Below, one piece after another: positions 8,912 through 17,486 of a DNA stretch of 64,000 bases. The notes beneath the pieces were generated by a model. It did no database searches and had not been told where the DNA came from. It saw nothing but the letters and a program-made list of their open reading frames with translations. The number at the start of each line of letters is the position of its first letter. Positions within the stretch are counted from its first letter, which is position 1. The translations under genes were made by a program, and so were the position numbers. Source of the stretch: Streptomyces sp. NBC_00094 (GTDB taxonomy: Bacteria > Actinomycetota > Actinomycetes > Streptomycetales > Streptomycetaceae); the NCBI RefSeq assembly GCF_026343125.1, contig NZ_JAPEMB010000001.1:7259501-7323500 (forward strand). Reading direction: 5' to 3'.

Positions 8912-11722
8912 GTGGGTGACCTGCTGGGCTTCGTCCTGAGCGGGCTGGTCTCGGGCGCGCTGTACGCGCTGCTCGCGACCGGCCTCGTGCTGTCCTACTC
9001 CGCCTCCGGGCTCTTCAACTTCGCGCACGGCGCCACCGCCTATCTGTGCGCGCTGGCGTTCTACGAACTCCACTCCGGCTTCGGCTGGCCGGCCGTCCCC
9101 ACCGCTCTGCTCCTGGTCTTCGTGGTGGCACCCGGCCTCGGCTGGGGCCTGGACCGGCTGATGTTCAGAAAGCTGGCCAGGGTCGGCGAGACAGCGCAGA
9201 TCGTGGCCACGATCGGTCTGCTGGTCGCGTTGCCCGCGGCCGGGCTGTGGGTGGTCGAACTCCTGGAGCGGGCGGGCGCCCCCGTCCGGCCCGCCGAGAA
9301 CCAGTTCGGGTTGCCCGGCGTCGGGCCGAGCCCCGCGGTGTCCTGGCAGCCGCTCGACGGCGTGGGCATCGACTCCGACCAGCTGATCACCTGGATCGCC
9401 ACCGCCCTCGCGGCGGTCGGCCTGTGGGTCCTGATGCGGCACACCCGGTTGGGCCTGCGGCTGCGGGCAGCGGTCGACAACCGGGCGCTGACCGAACTGC
9501 GCGGCATCAGCGCGGACCGGTTGTCCTCGACCGCGTGGATGCTGTCGTCCGGCCTCGCCGGCCTCGCCGGTGTCCTCGCGACCCCGCTCCTCGGGCTCTC
9601 CGCGCACGACTACACGCTGTTCCTGTTCGTCTCGGCCACCGCGGCCGTCCTCGGGCGCTTCATGTCGGTACCGCTCGCCTTCGCGGGCGGCCTCGGGCTC
9701 GGGGTGCTGCAGAACCTCGTCGCGGGCTACGCGTCGTTCGCCGAGGACATCACCGGCTTCCGCACGGCCGTACCGTTCCTCATCCTCTTCGCCGGTCTCG
9801 TCGTCCTGGTGCGGCGGCGCCGCGCGGCGGGCACGGCGGCCGTCGACCCACCGCCGGTCGAGTATCTCGCCGGGACGGGGTGGGTCCGCCGCTGGGGCGC
9901 CTGGGTGGCGGCCGGCGCGCTCCTCGGCACGGCGTTCTACACCGTCACCACGCCCTTCTGGAGCGGGATCCTGGCCCAAGGGCTCGCGATCGGGCTCGTG
10001 TTCATGTCGTTCACGGTGGTCACCGGTCTCGGTGCGATGGTGTCGCTGGCCCAGGCGACGTTCGTGACCGGCGCCGCTCTGGTCGCGGGGCTGCTGATGA
10101 GCCACGGCTGGCCCTTCGTCGCCGCCGCGGCGGTCGGTACGTCGGCGGCGGCCCTGCTCGGCGCGGTGGTCGCGCTGCCCGCCCTACGGCTCGGGGGCAG
10201 AACACTGGCCCTGGCCACCCTGGCGCTCGCCTTCCTGGCGGATCAGGTGCTCTTCCAGCTCGGCTGGCTGCGCAACGGCGACACCGGGTGGGCGATCCCG
10301 CGGCCGGTGGCCGGACCGGTGGACCTGGGCGACGACCGGGCACTGGGGCTCGCGCTGGTGCTGCTCAGCGGGGTGGTCGTCGCACTGCTGACCTGGCTGC
10401 GCGGCTCCCGCTGGGGCCGGGCCATGCTGGCGGTCCGCTCGGCCCCGGAGGCCGCCGCGGCGTCGGGGGTGTCGGTGGTACGGACGAAGCTCCTGCTGTT
10501 CACGGTGTCGGCGGGCCTCGCGGGCTTCGGAGGGGTGCTCTACGCCTCGTACAACACCAGGATCACGGCCACGGACTTCACGGCGATGACAGGCCTGGTG
10601 TGGCTGGCGGTCGTGGTCGCGGCGGGGGTGCGCAGGCCGCAGTTCGCGGTGGTGGCGGGGCTGGTCTTCGCGGTCGTTCCGCATCTGATCTCGACGTACG
10701 TGACGGAGTCCGCGCATCTGCCGGTGATCCTCTTCGGTCTGGCGGGGCTCGCGCTGGCGAACGACCCGGACGGGTACTGCGCCGCGCTGCCGTCGAGGCG
10801 AGCGGCCCGGCGCGCCGCGAAGCGGGCGGCGGCGGCGCGGGGGGCCGTGCCCGGGGCCGTTCCCCCCGGCGCCACCGGACGCCCGGACGACGGCCCGTCC
10901 GCGCCGCTGCGCGTGCGGACGGCCGAGCCGTACGTCGGCGGTACCGGGGGTACCGTCCAGGGAACGGGAACGGGAACGGGAACGGGAACCGGCACCGGCA
11001 CCGGCACCGGCACCGGCGGCGCGCCGAGCGCGCTCGAGCTGAGCGGCGTACACGCCGGTTACGGCGGCGCACCCGTGCTGCGCGGCGTGGACCTCGTGGT
11101 GCGCGGCGGTGAGGTACTGGTGCTGCTCGGGCCCAACGGGGCCGGGAAGTCCACCCTCTGCCGGGTGGCGGCGGGACTGCTGCGGCCGGCCGGCGGTCTC
11201 GTGCGGGTACGGGGTGAGGACGCCACCCGCGACGTGACGGTCGCCCGGGCGCGCCGTGGGGTGCGGCTGGCTCCCGAGGGGCGGGGGATCTTCGCCGGGC
11301 TCTCGATCGAGGAGAACCTGGCCCTGCAGCTGACGGGAGCCGAGGACCGCGACGCCGTGTACGCGCGGTTCCCCGCGCTCGCCGCCCGCCGCTCCGTCGC
11401 CGCCGGGTCCCTGTCGGGCGGCGAGCAGCAGCTCCTCGCCCTCGCCCCGCTCCTCCAACGACCGCCGGCGGTCCTCGTCGCCGACGAACCCTCCCTCGGT
11501 CTCGCGCCGCGCGTCGTGGACGAGGTCTTCCATCTCCTGACCGAACTCCGCGGCCACGGCACCGCGCTGGTCCTCGTCGAGGAGAAGGCGGCCGAGGTGC
11601 TCGGCATCGCCGACACCGTCGCGTACCTCGCACAGGGCGAGATCGCCTGGTCCGGGCCGCGGTCCGAGGTGGACCGGGACCGGCTCGCCGAGGCCTACCT
11701 GGGGACGGGAGTCCGCCGATGA
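8912..11722 (+). CDS. Fused ABC importer: LivH permease - LivM permease - LivF ATPase
   Basis: This single 936-residue chain carries three normally separate subunits of a branched-chain amino acid type importer. Residues 1-300 are a LivH-like permease (GALYALLATGLVLSYSASGL, then LRAAVDNRALTELRGI). Residues 320-620 are a LivM-like permease (LVFMSFTVVTGLGAMVSLAQ, then AVRSAPEAAAASGVSV). Residues 625-700 are an Ala/Arg/Gly-rich linker ending in nine Gly-Thr repeats. Residues 703-936 are a LivF-like ATPase with Walker A GPNGAGKST at about 740, LSGGEQQ at about 834 and VADEPSLGL. The GTG start lies 13 bases after the binding-protein gene, and the stop overlaps livG by ATGA. Such fusions occur in Streptomyces; the repeat linker is the odd part. 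Confidence 0.93.
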   Translation: MGDLLGFVLSGLVSGALYALLATGLVLSYSASGLFNFAHGATAYLCALAFYELHSGFGWPAVPTALLLVFVVAPGLGWGLDRLMFRKLARVGETAQIVATIGLLVALPAAGLWVVELLERAGAPVRPAENQFGLPGVGPSPAVSWQPLDGVGIDSDQLITWIATALAAVGLWVLMRHTRLGLRLRAAVDNRALTELRGISADRLSSTAWMLSSGLAGLAGVLATPLLGLSAHDYTLFLFVSATAAVLGRFMSVPLAFAGGLGLGVLQNLVAGYASFAEDITGFRTAVPFLILFAGLVVLVRRRRAAGTAAVDPPPVEYLAGTGWVRRWGAWVAAGALLGTAFYTVTTPFWSGILAQGLAIGLVFMSFTVVTGLGAMVSLAQATFVTGAALVAGLLMSHGWPFVAAAAVGTSAAALLGAVVALPALRLGGRTLALATLALAFLADQVLFQLGWLRNGDTGWAIPRPVAGPVDLGDDRALGLALVLLSGVVVALLTWLRGSRWGRAMLAVRSAPEAAAASGVSVVRTKLLLFTVSAGLAGFGGVLYASYNTRITATDFTAMTGLVWLAVVVAAGVRRPQFAVVAGLVFAVVPHLISTYVTESAHLPVILFGLAGLALANDPDGYCAALPSRRAARRAAKRAAAARGAVPGAVPPGATGRPDDGPSAPLRVRTAEPYVGGTGGTVQGTGTGTGTGTGTGTGTGTGGAPSALELSGVHAGYGGAPVLRGVDLVVRGGEVLVLLGPNGAGKSTLCRVAAGLLRPAGGLVRVRGEDATRDVTVARARRGVRLAPEGRGIFAGLSIEENLALQLTGAEDRDAVYARFPALAARRSVAAGSLSGGEQQLLALAPLLQRPPAVLVADEPSLGLAPRVVDEVFHLLTELRGHGTALVLVEEKAAEVLGIADTVAYLAQGEIAWSGPRSEVDRDRLAEAYLGTGVRR
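10961..11014 (+). repeat. Hexanucleotide repeat coding a Gly-Thr linker
   Basis: Nine consecutive 6-base units, GGAACG/GGAACC then GGCACC, encode nine Gly-Thr pairs joining the LivM-like and LivF-like domains of the fused transporter. The two halves of the array use different codons, so it expanded in two steps. Changes in copy number would stay in frame. Confidence 0.95.
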
Positions 11723-12465
11723 GCCACGCTCTGCTCCGCGCGAGCGGGATCGACGTCCGCTTCGGCGGCGTCCACGCCCTGCGCGACGTGACCGTCTCCG
11801 TCGGCCCCGGCGAGATCTGCGGCCTCATCGGGCCGAACGGCGCGGGCAAGACGACGCTCTTCGACGTGTTGTCGGGGATGCGGCGGCCGGACGCCGGCGC
11901 GATCGCGTACGACGGTACGGACATCACCCGCCGATCCCCCGTCTGGCGGGCCCGGCACGGCATCCGCCGCACCTTCCAACGCCAGCAGCTCTTCGGCCAG
12001 TTGACGGTCGCGGACAACCTCGTCGTGGCACAGGACTGGCGGGGCGGAGTTCGGCCCGCGGCACGCCGCCACCGGGAACGGGCCGACGCCGTGCTCCACG
12101 AGTGCGGGCTCGACGCGCTCGCCGACTCGTACGCGGGCGGCTTGCCCGTCGGACAGGCCCGCATGGTCGAGCTGGCCCGCGCGCTCGCCGATCCGCCCCG
12201 GGTCCTGCTCCTGGACGAGCCCGCGTCCGGGACGACCGCCGAGGAGCGCCGCAAACTCGCCGACGTCATACGCCATATGGCCGAGGAGGAGAACTGCGCG
12301 GTGCTGCTCGTCGAGCACGACGTGGCCTTCGTGATGGAGCTGTGTTCACGCGTCGTGGTGCTCGACCTCGGCCGGGTTCTGGCGGAAGGGACGGCGGCCG
12401 AGGTCCACGCGGACCCGGCGGTACGGGAGGCGTACCTCGGCGCGCGCGCCTCCGGTACCTCCTGA
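11719..12465 (+). CDS. ABC transporter ATP-binding protein, LivG type
   Basis: This 248-residue ATPase pairs with the ATPase domain of the upstream fused permease. Walker A is GLIGPNGAGKTTLFDVLSG (about residues 34-52). A Q-loop region lies in FQRQQLFGQLTVADN. The signature-like sequence is degenerate (AGGLPVGQARMVELARAL instead of LSxGQ), and Walker B is VLLLDEPASGT. The C-terminal EHDVAFVMELCSRVVVLDLG is typical of LivG. Its ATG overlaps the upstream stop. It completes a binding protein / permease-permease-ATPase / ATPase importer with two nucleotide-binding sites. Confidence 0.93.
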   Translation: MSHALLRASGIDVRFGGVHALRDVTVSVGPGEICGLIGPNGAGKTTLFDVLSGMRRPDAGAIAYDGTDITRRSPVWRARHGIRRTFQRQQLFGQLTVADNLVVAQDWRGGVRPAARRHRERADAVLHECGLDALADSYAGGLPVGQARMVELARALADPPRVLLLDEPASGTTAEERRKLADVIRHMAEEENCAVLLVEHDVAFVMELCSRVVVLDLGRVLAEGTAAEVHADPAVREAYLGARASGTS

Positions 12466-12548
12466 GCCACCCTCGTCGACCGGTCAACTGTCCTGGCATC
12501 ATGGCAAGTTGGCGGAAGTGCCGGATGACGGGGGAGGCGTCTGATCAC

Positions 12549-13199
12549 ATGCGCGGATACGAGTACGAGGGCGGGGACGGCGGCGCCGGCCGCTACGACA
12601 GCGGGACCGCGACGCGGCTGGCCCGCCGCGCGGTGGACGCGGCGGCACCGCACGAGCTGCCCCAGTTCCCGATGACGGCCGAGGCCTTCCACCGGACGCC
12701 CGCGAAGGACCGGCTGCGGCCGGTACAGCGCGACGAGCCGCTGGCGATAGGCCTCGACGTGGTCGCCGCTCTCATCAGCACCGCGGCGCTCTCCGCCGCA
12801 GTCCAGGTCCTCGACCACCTCGCGCAGCAGTCCACCGCGCAGGCGGTGGACACCACCCGGAACCGACTGCTGCCGCGGCTGTTGCGCCGCCGTACCCGAC
12901 GGGCCATGGAGGCGGCAGCGGAGCAGGCCACCACGCCCGTGGAGGTGGGGCGGCTGACCGCCGAGCAGCTGACCCGGCTGCGCGAGGTCGCCATGCGGGC
13001 GGCGCTCCGGTGGCGCGTACCCGAGCCTCAGGCGCGGGCGATCGCGGACGGGATCGTCGCCGAGCTCGCCACGCTGTCCCAGGACAGGCCGGCTGCCGAC
13101 GAGCCGGAGGCAGTCCAGCCCGGCGGGGAGGGGCCGGCCGCCGACGAGCCGGACGCCGACGAGCCCGGCGGGGAAGGGCCGGCCGAGGCCGCTCGGTGA
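12549..13199 (+). CDS. Hypothetical protein, translationally coupled to a membrane peptidase
   Basis: This 216-residue protein is not one I recognise. The start at 12549 (MRGYEYEGG) follows a GGGGAGG ribosome site 11 bases upstream; in-frame ATGs at 12501 and 12525 are less well placed. It has an acidic/glycine-rich N-terminus and one weakly hydrophobic stretch (AIGLDVVAALISTAALSAAV, about residues 61-80). A basic helical part (RNRLLPRLLRRRTRRAMEAA) follows. The C-terminus is Pro/Glu/Gly-rich with a duplicated AADEPxxxxPGGEGP motif. Its stop overlaps the GTG of the M48 peptidase (GTGA), so the two are likely functional partners. Confidence 0.7.
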   Translation: MRGYEYEGGDGGAGRYDSGTATRLARRAVDAAAPHELPQFPMTAEAFHRTPAKDRLRPVQRDEPLAIGLDVVAALISTAALSAAVQVLDHLAQQSTAQAVDTTRNRLLPRLLRRRTRRAMEAAAEQATTPVEVGRLTAEQLTRLREVAMRAALRWRVPEPQARAIADGIVAELATLSQDRPAADEPEAVQPGGEGPAADEPDADEPGGEGPAEAAR

Positions 13200-15316
13200 G
13201 GCGGTGGACGCCGGCACCGGCGGCGGCACGGGGCCGTCCGGGCCCGTTCACGCTTCCCTCCGGCACGTCGGTGCGCTTCGCGCTGCTGATCGCCGCGATG
13301 ACCACCGCGTCGGCCCTGCTGATGAACGGCGCCTCATCCGTCCTCCTGTCCTCGGTGCGGTGGGAGGAGGTACGGGAGTACAACGACTGCTACGCCCGGG
13401 CGACGGAGGAAGCGGCCCGTGAGCGTGCCTCCGACACGGCCATCCGCGTCCCGACCGAGCTGGAGATGGGCGACTGCGAGGACCCGCGCGCCGGCGCGAG
13501 CCGACCGGTCACCGCCGGAGTGTCAGCCGGCCTGCTGCTGGCCCTCCTCGGTGCCTACGTCGGCCTGCCCTGGCGCCGGACCCGGCGGCGCGGCTACCGC
13601 CCGCTCACCGGGATGCCCGAGCTGTCGGCGTATCTGGCGGGCCTGCTCGGCGAGTCGGGCGTGCGCGCGCGGGTCGGCTTCCTCGCCGAACCGCTGAATC
13701 CGGCGGTCCACGCGCTGGCCTTCGGGCCGCTGGGGCGGCGCCGCGTGGTCCTGAGCGGGGGGCTGCTCACCCTGTACTCCCTCGACCGGGGGGCGTTCCG
13801 GAGCATCGTCCTCCACGAGTTGGCGCACATCCGCAACCGGGACCTGGACATCGCCTTCCTGACGCTGATCCTGTGGCGGGCGAGCGTGCCGACGCTGGTG
13901 GCTCTGACCGGTGTCGCGGCCCCGGCCGCCGTGCTCGTCGGGACCGCGCTCGCGGGCTCCGTCCTGGCGTTAGCCGTCCAGGTCCCGTTGCTCGCCGTAC
14001 TGGTGACCCTGCTCAAGAACGCGGTGCTGCGCAGCCGGGAGCTGTACGCGGACGCGCGGGTGGTGGAGTGGGAGGGCTCGGCCGACGGCTTGCGCGGGCT
14101 GTTCGGCGACCCTCCCGCCCAGCAGGGCGCGAAGGGCGGCCGCGGACTGCTGAGCGTCCACCCTCCGCTCGCCCGGAGGGCGCGGGCACTGGCCGACCCG
14201 GGGGTCCTGTACGAGGTCGGCTTCTGGGACATGTGCGCGGTCGGAGCGGCGGGCGCCTTCCTCTACGACATGGTGCGACTGGGACCGATCGGCGGCGGCA
14301 GCCAGGCCGGACCGATGACGGAGCTCGCCGCGACGGTCCTGTCCGGCTGCCTGGTGGTGGGCGCGGCGGGGACGGTGCTGTGGCAGGCGGTGGCGCACGC
14401 CCCGGGTTCTCTCACCCCGGCACGGGTCCGGCAGGCCGGGCTCGGCCTGGGCCTCGGCCTGGGCGTGTTCCGGCTGCTGTCCCCGTCGGGGGCCTTCAGC
14501 CTGGTGAGCGTGGGCGGGCAGGGGGCGTCACTGGCCTTCCCCTACCTCGCGCTGACGAGCCTGTGCGGGTGGGCCCTCGTACGGTGGCTGGTGCTGGTCG
14601 CGGGGGCGTGGGGGCCGGTCCTGGCCCGCAACCGCCGTCCGCGACGGGTGCTGTGGACGGTTCTCGCACTGGGCACGGCCGGTGTGCTGCCGATGGCCGA
14701 CTTCCTCCTGACGCTTCCGGCGATGACGCTGTACGCGGCGGTGTTCATCGCGCCGTCGCTGCCGGGCGCGGTGGTCTTCGTCGGCAGCGCCGGCATTCTG
14801 GCGTTCGCGCGGATCACGTCGCACGTGGTGCCGGCGATGCTGACGGTCGCGGTGGTGCCGCTGGTCGGGCAGTACGTGTCGTGGCGTCCCGGTGCCCGGC
14901 ACGCCTTCACCGGTTTCGGCCCGCCGGGGCCACCACCGGGTTTCCTCGTCCGCTTCGGCGTCCCGGCGGGGCTGGCGTCCGCCGTGTGGGCCCTGCTGGT
15001 CGTGTGGATCGGCGTCCCCGCCCCCGAGCTGATGGCGGTGGGGACGCTGATCGCCGGCCAGGTGGCGGCGGCCCTCTGGGCGGGCGGGGGCCACGCACCG
15101 CTCCCGCTCGCCCGGGGTGCCGTGGCCGCGTTCGGTGCGGGCTTGCTCGGCATGCTGGTCTGGGGGGTGCTGGTGAGGCTCGTGGGCTGCCTCGCCCCGG
15201 GCCCCGACCCCTGCGTCCCGCTCCCCGGCGCGGCCGGCCTCGGCCTGGCCCTCATGCTGGCCCCCGCGGGCACGCTGACGGCCTGGGCCATTCACGCGCT
15301 CGCCGTCCGGGCCTGA
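13196..15316 (+). CDS. Integral membrane M48-family zinc peptidase
   Basis: This 706-residue protein has the zinc-protease motif HELAH at residues 207-211 (VLHELAHIRNRDLD). A later glutamate lies in LKNAVLRSRELYADAR, as in M48/HtpX-type peptidases. One hydrophobic segment lies at about residue 25, another near residue 105, two flank the active-site region, and many follow after residue 340. The C-terminal half is therefore a polytopic membrane domain much larger than HtpX. The GTG start overlaps the stop of the upstream hypothetical gene. The substrate is unknown; membrane protein turnover or peptide processing is inferred from the family. Confidence 0.82.
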   Translation: MRRWTPAPAAARGRPGPFTLPSGTSVRFALLIAAMTTASALLMNGASSVLLSSVRWEEVREYNDCYARATEEAARERASDTAIRVPTELEMGDCEDPRAGASRPVTAGVSAGLLLALLGAYVGLPWRRTRRRGYRPLTGMPELSAYLAGLLGESGVRARVGFLAEPLNPAVHALAFGPLGRRRVVLSGGLLTLYSLDRGAFRSIVLHELAHIRNRDLDIAFLTLILWRASVPTLVALTGVAAPAAVLVGTALAGSVLALAVQVPLLAVLVTLLKNAVLRSRELYADARVVEWEGSADGLRGLFGDPPAQQGAKGGRGLLSVHPPLARRARALADPGVLYEVGFWDMCAVGAAGAFLYDMVRLGPIGGGSQAGPMTELAATVLSGCLVVGAAGTVLWQAVAHAPGSLTPARVRQAGLGLGLGLGVFRLLSPSGAFSLVSVGGQGASLAFPYLALTSLCGWALVRWLVLVAGAWGPVLARNRRPRRVLWTVLALGTAGVLPMADFLLTLPAMTLYAAVFIAPSLPGAVVFVGSAGILAFARITSHVVPAMLTVAVVPLVGQYVSWRPGARHAFTGFGPPGPPPGFLVRFGVPAGLASAVWALLVVWIGVPAPELMAVGTLIAGQVAAALWAGGGHAPLPLARGAVAAFGAGLLGMLVWGVLVRLVGCLAPGPDPCVPLPGAAGLGLALMLAPAGTLTAWAIHALAVRA

Positions 15317-15367
15317 TCCGCGGTGCCGGACCGGCAGACCCGGGCGATGCCGTCGTGGAGCGCGGGC

Positions 15368-16030
15368 TCAGACGAGGCGTCCTGCCGCCGTCAGGGCGTC
15401 CTTGACCTCCCGCGCCACGCGGGCCGCGTCCTCGGGGTTGTTCACCACGTCCGTGTGGTTCATGTCCACGACGAGGACCTCACTGGCCGAGTAGTGATGG
15501 TGAACCCAGTCGTCGTAGCCGGCCCACAGCGTCCGGTAGTACTCGACGAGGCTCTCGTCCTGCTCGAAATCGCGTCCCCGCAGTCCGATGCGGTGCAGCA
15601 CCGTCTCGAAGTCGGCCTTGAGGTAGACCATGAGATCGGGTGCCTTGCGGTACGGCAGGCCGTCGATCTCGCGCATCATCTCCTCGAGCAGCCCCTCGTA
15701 CACCCGCATCTCGAGGGAGCTGATCCGGCCCAGGTCGTGATTGACCTTGGCGAAGTACCAGTCCTCGTAGATGGAACGGTCGAGCACGTTGTGGCCCTGC
15801 TTGTACGCCTCCTTGATCGAGGCGAACCTCGTCTGCAGGAAGTAGAGCTGCAGGAGGAACGGGTAGCGCTTCGCCTCGATCTCCTCGGGGCTCGCCGAGT
15901 AGAAGAGCGGAAGGATCGGATTGTCGTCCACGCTCTCGTAGAAGACGTCGCTGCCCAGCTCCTTGGCGAGGAGCTCGGCCACACTCGTCTTGCCGATTCC
16001 GATCATGCCTCCGACGCAGATCACCGGCAT
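15368..16030 (-). CDS. Deoxynucleoside kinase
   Basis: This 220-residue protein of the dNK/dGK family phosphorylates deoxynucleosides for salvage. The N-terminal P-loop is VGGMIGIGKTS (residues 6-16). The family motif DRSIYEDWYFAKV contains the ERS/DRS lid-type Asp-Arg, and LMVYLKADFETVLHRIGLRG carries the conserved Arg pair region. Length matches bacterial deoxyadenosine/deoxyguanosine kinases. A GGGAG-like ribosome site precedes the ATG. It is a single gene, convergent with the M48 peptidase. Confidence 0.92.
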   Translation of the reverse strand: MPVICVGGMIGIGKTSVAELLAKELGSDVFYESVDDNPILPLFYSASPEEIEAKRYPFLLQLYFLQTRFASIKEAYKQGHNVLDRSIYEDWYFAKVNHDLGRISSLEMRVYEGLLEEMMREIDGLPYRKAPDLMVYLKADFETVLHRIGLRGRDFEQDESLVEYYRTLWAGYDDWVHHHYSASEVLVVDMNHTDVVNNPEDAARVAREVKDALTAAGRLV

Positions 16031-16377
16031 ACCTCACTTCTCCCTGGGGCTCTTCTGTACGTGGGCGGGTGAGCCGCTTCCCACACCACCGAGGCGCACG
16101 CCGGTGGCCACGTGGTTCCCCGGGAATCCGTGATCAACGTCATGAGGTCCGGCGGGACCGAAACCCTGCCCTGGACCAGGAGGCCGGACGTTCCGCGGTC
16201 GCCGCGGACAGCGACGGGCCGCAGCCCCGTGGTCGCCATGAATGGTAGATGACGATTCGCGCCGCGCCGGTCGGTGCGGCGGGACGGGGCAGGTTCAGCC
16301 CGGTCTCCGGGCGTGTGCGTCCGTCACGGTCGGGAAAGGGCGAGGCGCCGAGGTACGTCGGCTCCTAGGCTGGGTCC
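16031..16377. other. Intergenic region between divergent kinase and phosphatase genes
   Basis: This 347-base gap between divergently read genes should hold both promoters. Apart from the TAGGCT hexamer just before the HAD gene I see no convincing operator, RNA gene or small coding frame. Short open frames here lack ribosome sites and a Streptomyces-like third-position bias. Confidence 0.5.
16366..16371 (+). promoter_or_regulatory. -10 element of a probable leaderless promoter
   Basis: TAGGCT fits the TANNNT -10 consensus and ends 6 bases before the GTG of the HAD phosphatase, so transcription would start at or next to the start codon. No Shine-Dalgarno sequence is present. The -35 region is weak. 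Confidence 0.5.
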
Positions 16378-16866
16378 GTGACGCGCGACACCCGGCCGCT
16401 GGCCGTCTTCGATCTGGACAACACCCTCTCCGCGACCGCCCACCGCCAGCACTTCCTTGAGCGGCGCCCGCGGGACTGGGACGCCTTCTTCGCGGCTGCG
16501 CCCGACGACCCGCCGCTGGAGGAGGGCGTCGAGCTGTGCCGGACGGCGGCGGAGGAGTGCGAGGTGGTCTACCTGACCGGCCGGCCGGAGCGCTGCCGCA
16601 GGGCCACCGTGGCCTGGCTGGCCGCGCAGGGGCTGCCGGAGGGCCGGATCCACATGCGGGGCAACCGCGACTTCCGGCCGGCCCGGATCACCAAGGTGGA
16701 GGTGCTGCGGCGGCTCGGCGTGGACCGCGAGATCAGGATGCTCGTCGACGACGACGTGCTGGTGTGCGACGCGGCGGAGGCGGCCGGATTCACCGTCGTA
16801 CGGGCCGGCTGGGCGACCCCTTCGGAAGAACTGACGCACGCCCAGGAGCGGGAGGGCCGGACCTGA
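16378..16866 (+). CDS. HAD-superfamily phosphatase
   Basis: This 162-residue HAD hydrolase has motif I VFDLDNTLS (Asp11 nucleophile and Asp13 by my count) and motif II as VYLTGRPE. A Lys in ARITKVEVLRRL and motif IV in MLVDDDVLVCDAAEAAG follow. Length and the TGRPE sequence suit the small acid-phosphatase / polynucleotide-kinase 3'-phosphatase-like group. The substrate is unknown. The start is GTG with no ribosome site but a TAGGCT hexamer 6 bases upstream, suggesting a leaderless message. It is a lone gene, convergent with dodecin. Confidence 0.82.
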   Translation: MTRDTRPLAVFDLDNTLSATAHRQHFLERRPRDWDAFFAAAPDDPPLEEGVELCRTAAEECEVVYLTGRPERCRRATVAWLAAQGLPEGRIHMRGNRDFRPARITKVEVLRRLGVDREIRMLVDDDVLVCDAAEAAGFTVVRAGWATPSEELTHAQEREGRT

Positions 16867-16925
16867 CCCCGGCTGCCGGAGTCCCGGCGGCATGAGTCCC
16901 GGCCGCCGGAGTCCCGGCGGTCTGA

Positions 16926-16966
16926 GCCGGGACGGCCGGGGCTCAGGCCGCCCCGGCCGTCCCGGC
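16926..16966. terminator. Strong GC hairpin terminator between convergent genes
   Basis: A perfect 16-bp stem (16926-16941 with 16951-16966) and a 9-base loop lie between the HAD phosphatase and the convergent dodecin gene. There is no U-tract, as is common in Streptomyces, and it could end transcription from both sides. Just upstream the motif GCCGGAGTCCCGGCGG occurs twice. Confidence 0.75.
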
Positions 16967-16989
16967 CCCGTCCCGCTCCCGGCGCCCCC

Positions 16990-17205
16990 TCAGCCCTCGT
17001 CCTCCAGGCGGAAGCCGACCTTCAGGCCGACCTGGTAATGCTCGATGTCGCCGTCTACGAGATGGCCTCGGACCTGCGTGACCTCGAACCAGTCGAGGCC
17101 CCGCAGGGTCTGCGAGGCGCGCTGGATGCCGTTGCGGATGGCCGCGTCGACGCCCTCGGTGGAGGTCCCGACGATCTCGGTGACGCGGTAGGTGTGATTC
17201 GACAT
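16990..17205 (-). CDS. Dodecin family flavin-binding protein
   Basis: This 71-residue protein matches dodecins, small proteins that assemble into 12-mers and store or buffer flavins. The sequence MSNHTYRVTEIVGTSTEGVD is the family N-terminus, followed by AIRNGIQRASQTLRGLDWFE with the flavin-stacking Trp, and VGLKVGFRLED at the end. The start was placed at 17205, with an AGGAG site a few bases upstream; a start further upstream would add residues not found in the family. Confidence 0.92.
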   Translation of the reverse strand: MSNHTYRVTEIVGTSTEGVDAAIRNGIQRASQTLRGLDWFEVTQVRGHLVDGDIEHYQVGLKVGFRLEDEG

Positions 17206-17343
17206 GGGGGCCGAACTCCTCTCGGTGCGTCCCTCCACCGTGCCCCAGGCCGCGTCCGCGCGCGACAGGACGGCGTCCGCTCGGTCCCTCGGCGATTACC
17301 AGGGGTAAGGGTCCGGAGCGTCCGTCCAGGTACCGGAACGAGA

Positions 17344-17361
17344 TGGTCAAGGACTTGACCA
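17344..17361. promoter_or_regulatory. Perfect palindrome TGGTCAAG-GA-CTTGACCA
   Basis: An 8+2+8 inverted repeat lies about 125 bases upstream of the solute-binding lipoprotein start and next to a DasR-like element. The half-site TGGTC matches the DasR/GntR half-site. The right arm also contains TTGACC (17355-17360), a good -35 hexamer, so binding would block the promoter. Confidence 0.6.
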
Positions 17362-17367
17362 CTTGGT

Positions 17368-17379
17368 TGGTCCAGACCA
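17368..17379. promoter_or_regulatory. DasR-responsive element (dre)-like site
   Basis: TGGTCCAGACCA is one base from the core of the DasR operator (TGGTCTAGACCA) and nearly matches the TGGTCCAGACCT repeats known from Streptomyces chitinase promoters. It sits 6 bases after the 18-base palindrome at 17344-17361. DasR is the GlcNAc-responsive GntR regulator. Confidence 0.65.
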
Positions 17380-17486
17380 GAATCCAGGCCACATACCCGC
17401 GCGAACGCCACGTTCGTCCCCCCATGTCGGGTCAGCCCCCCTCCATGCCGCACGATCCCGGTGCTGAACAGCAGAAGGTGACCCCC

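Noticed and set aside
16021..16239. 72-codon minus-strand frame upstream of the deoxynucleoside kinase
   Set aside because: No ribosome site or recognisable features; it covers the expected kinase promoter.
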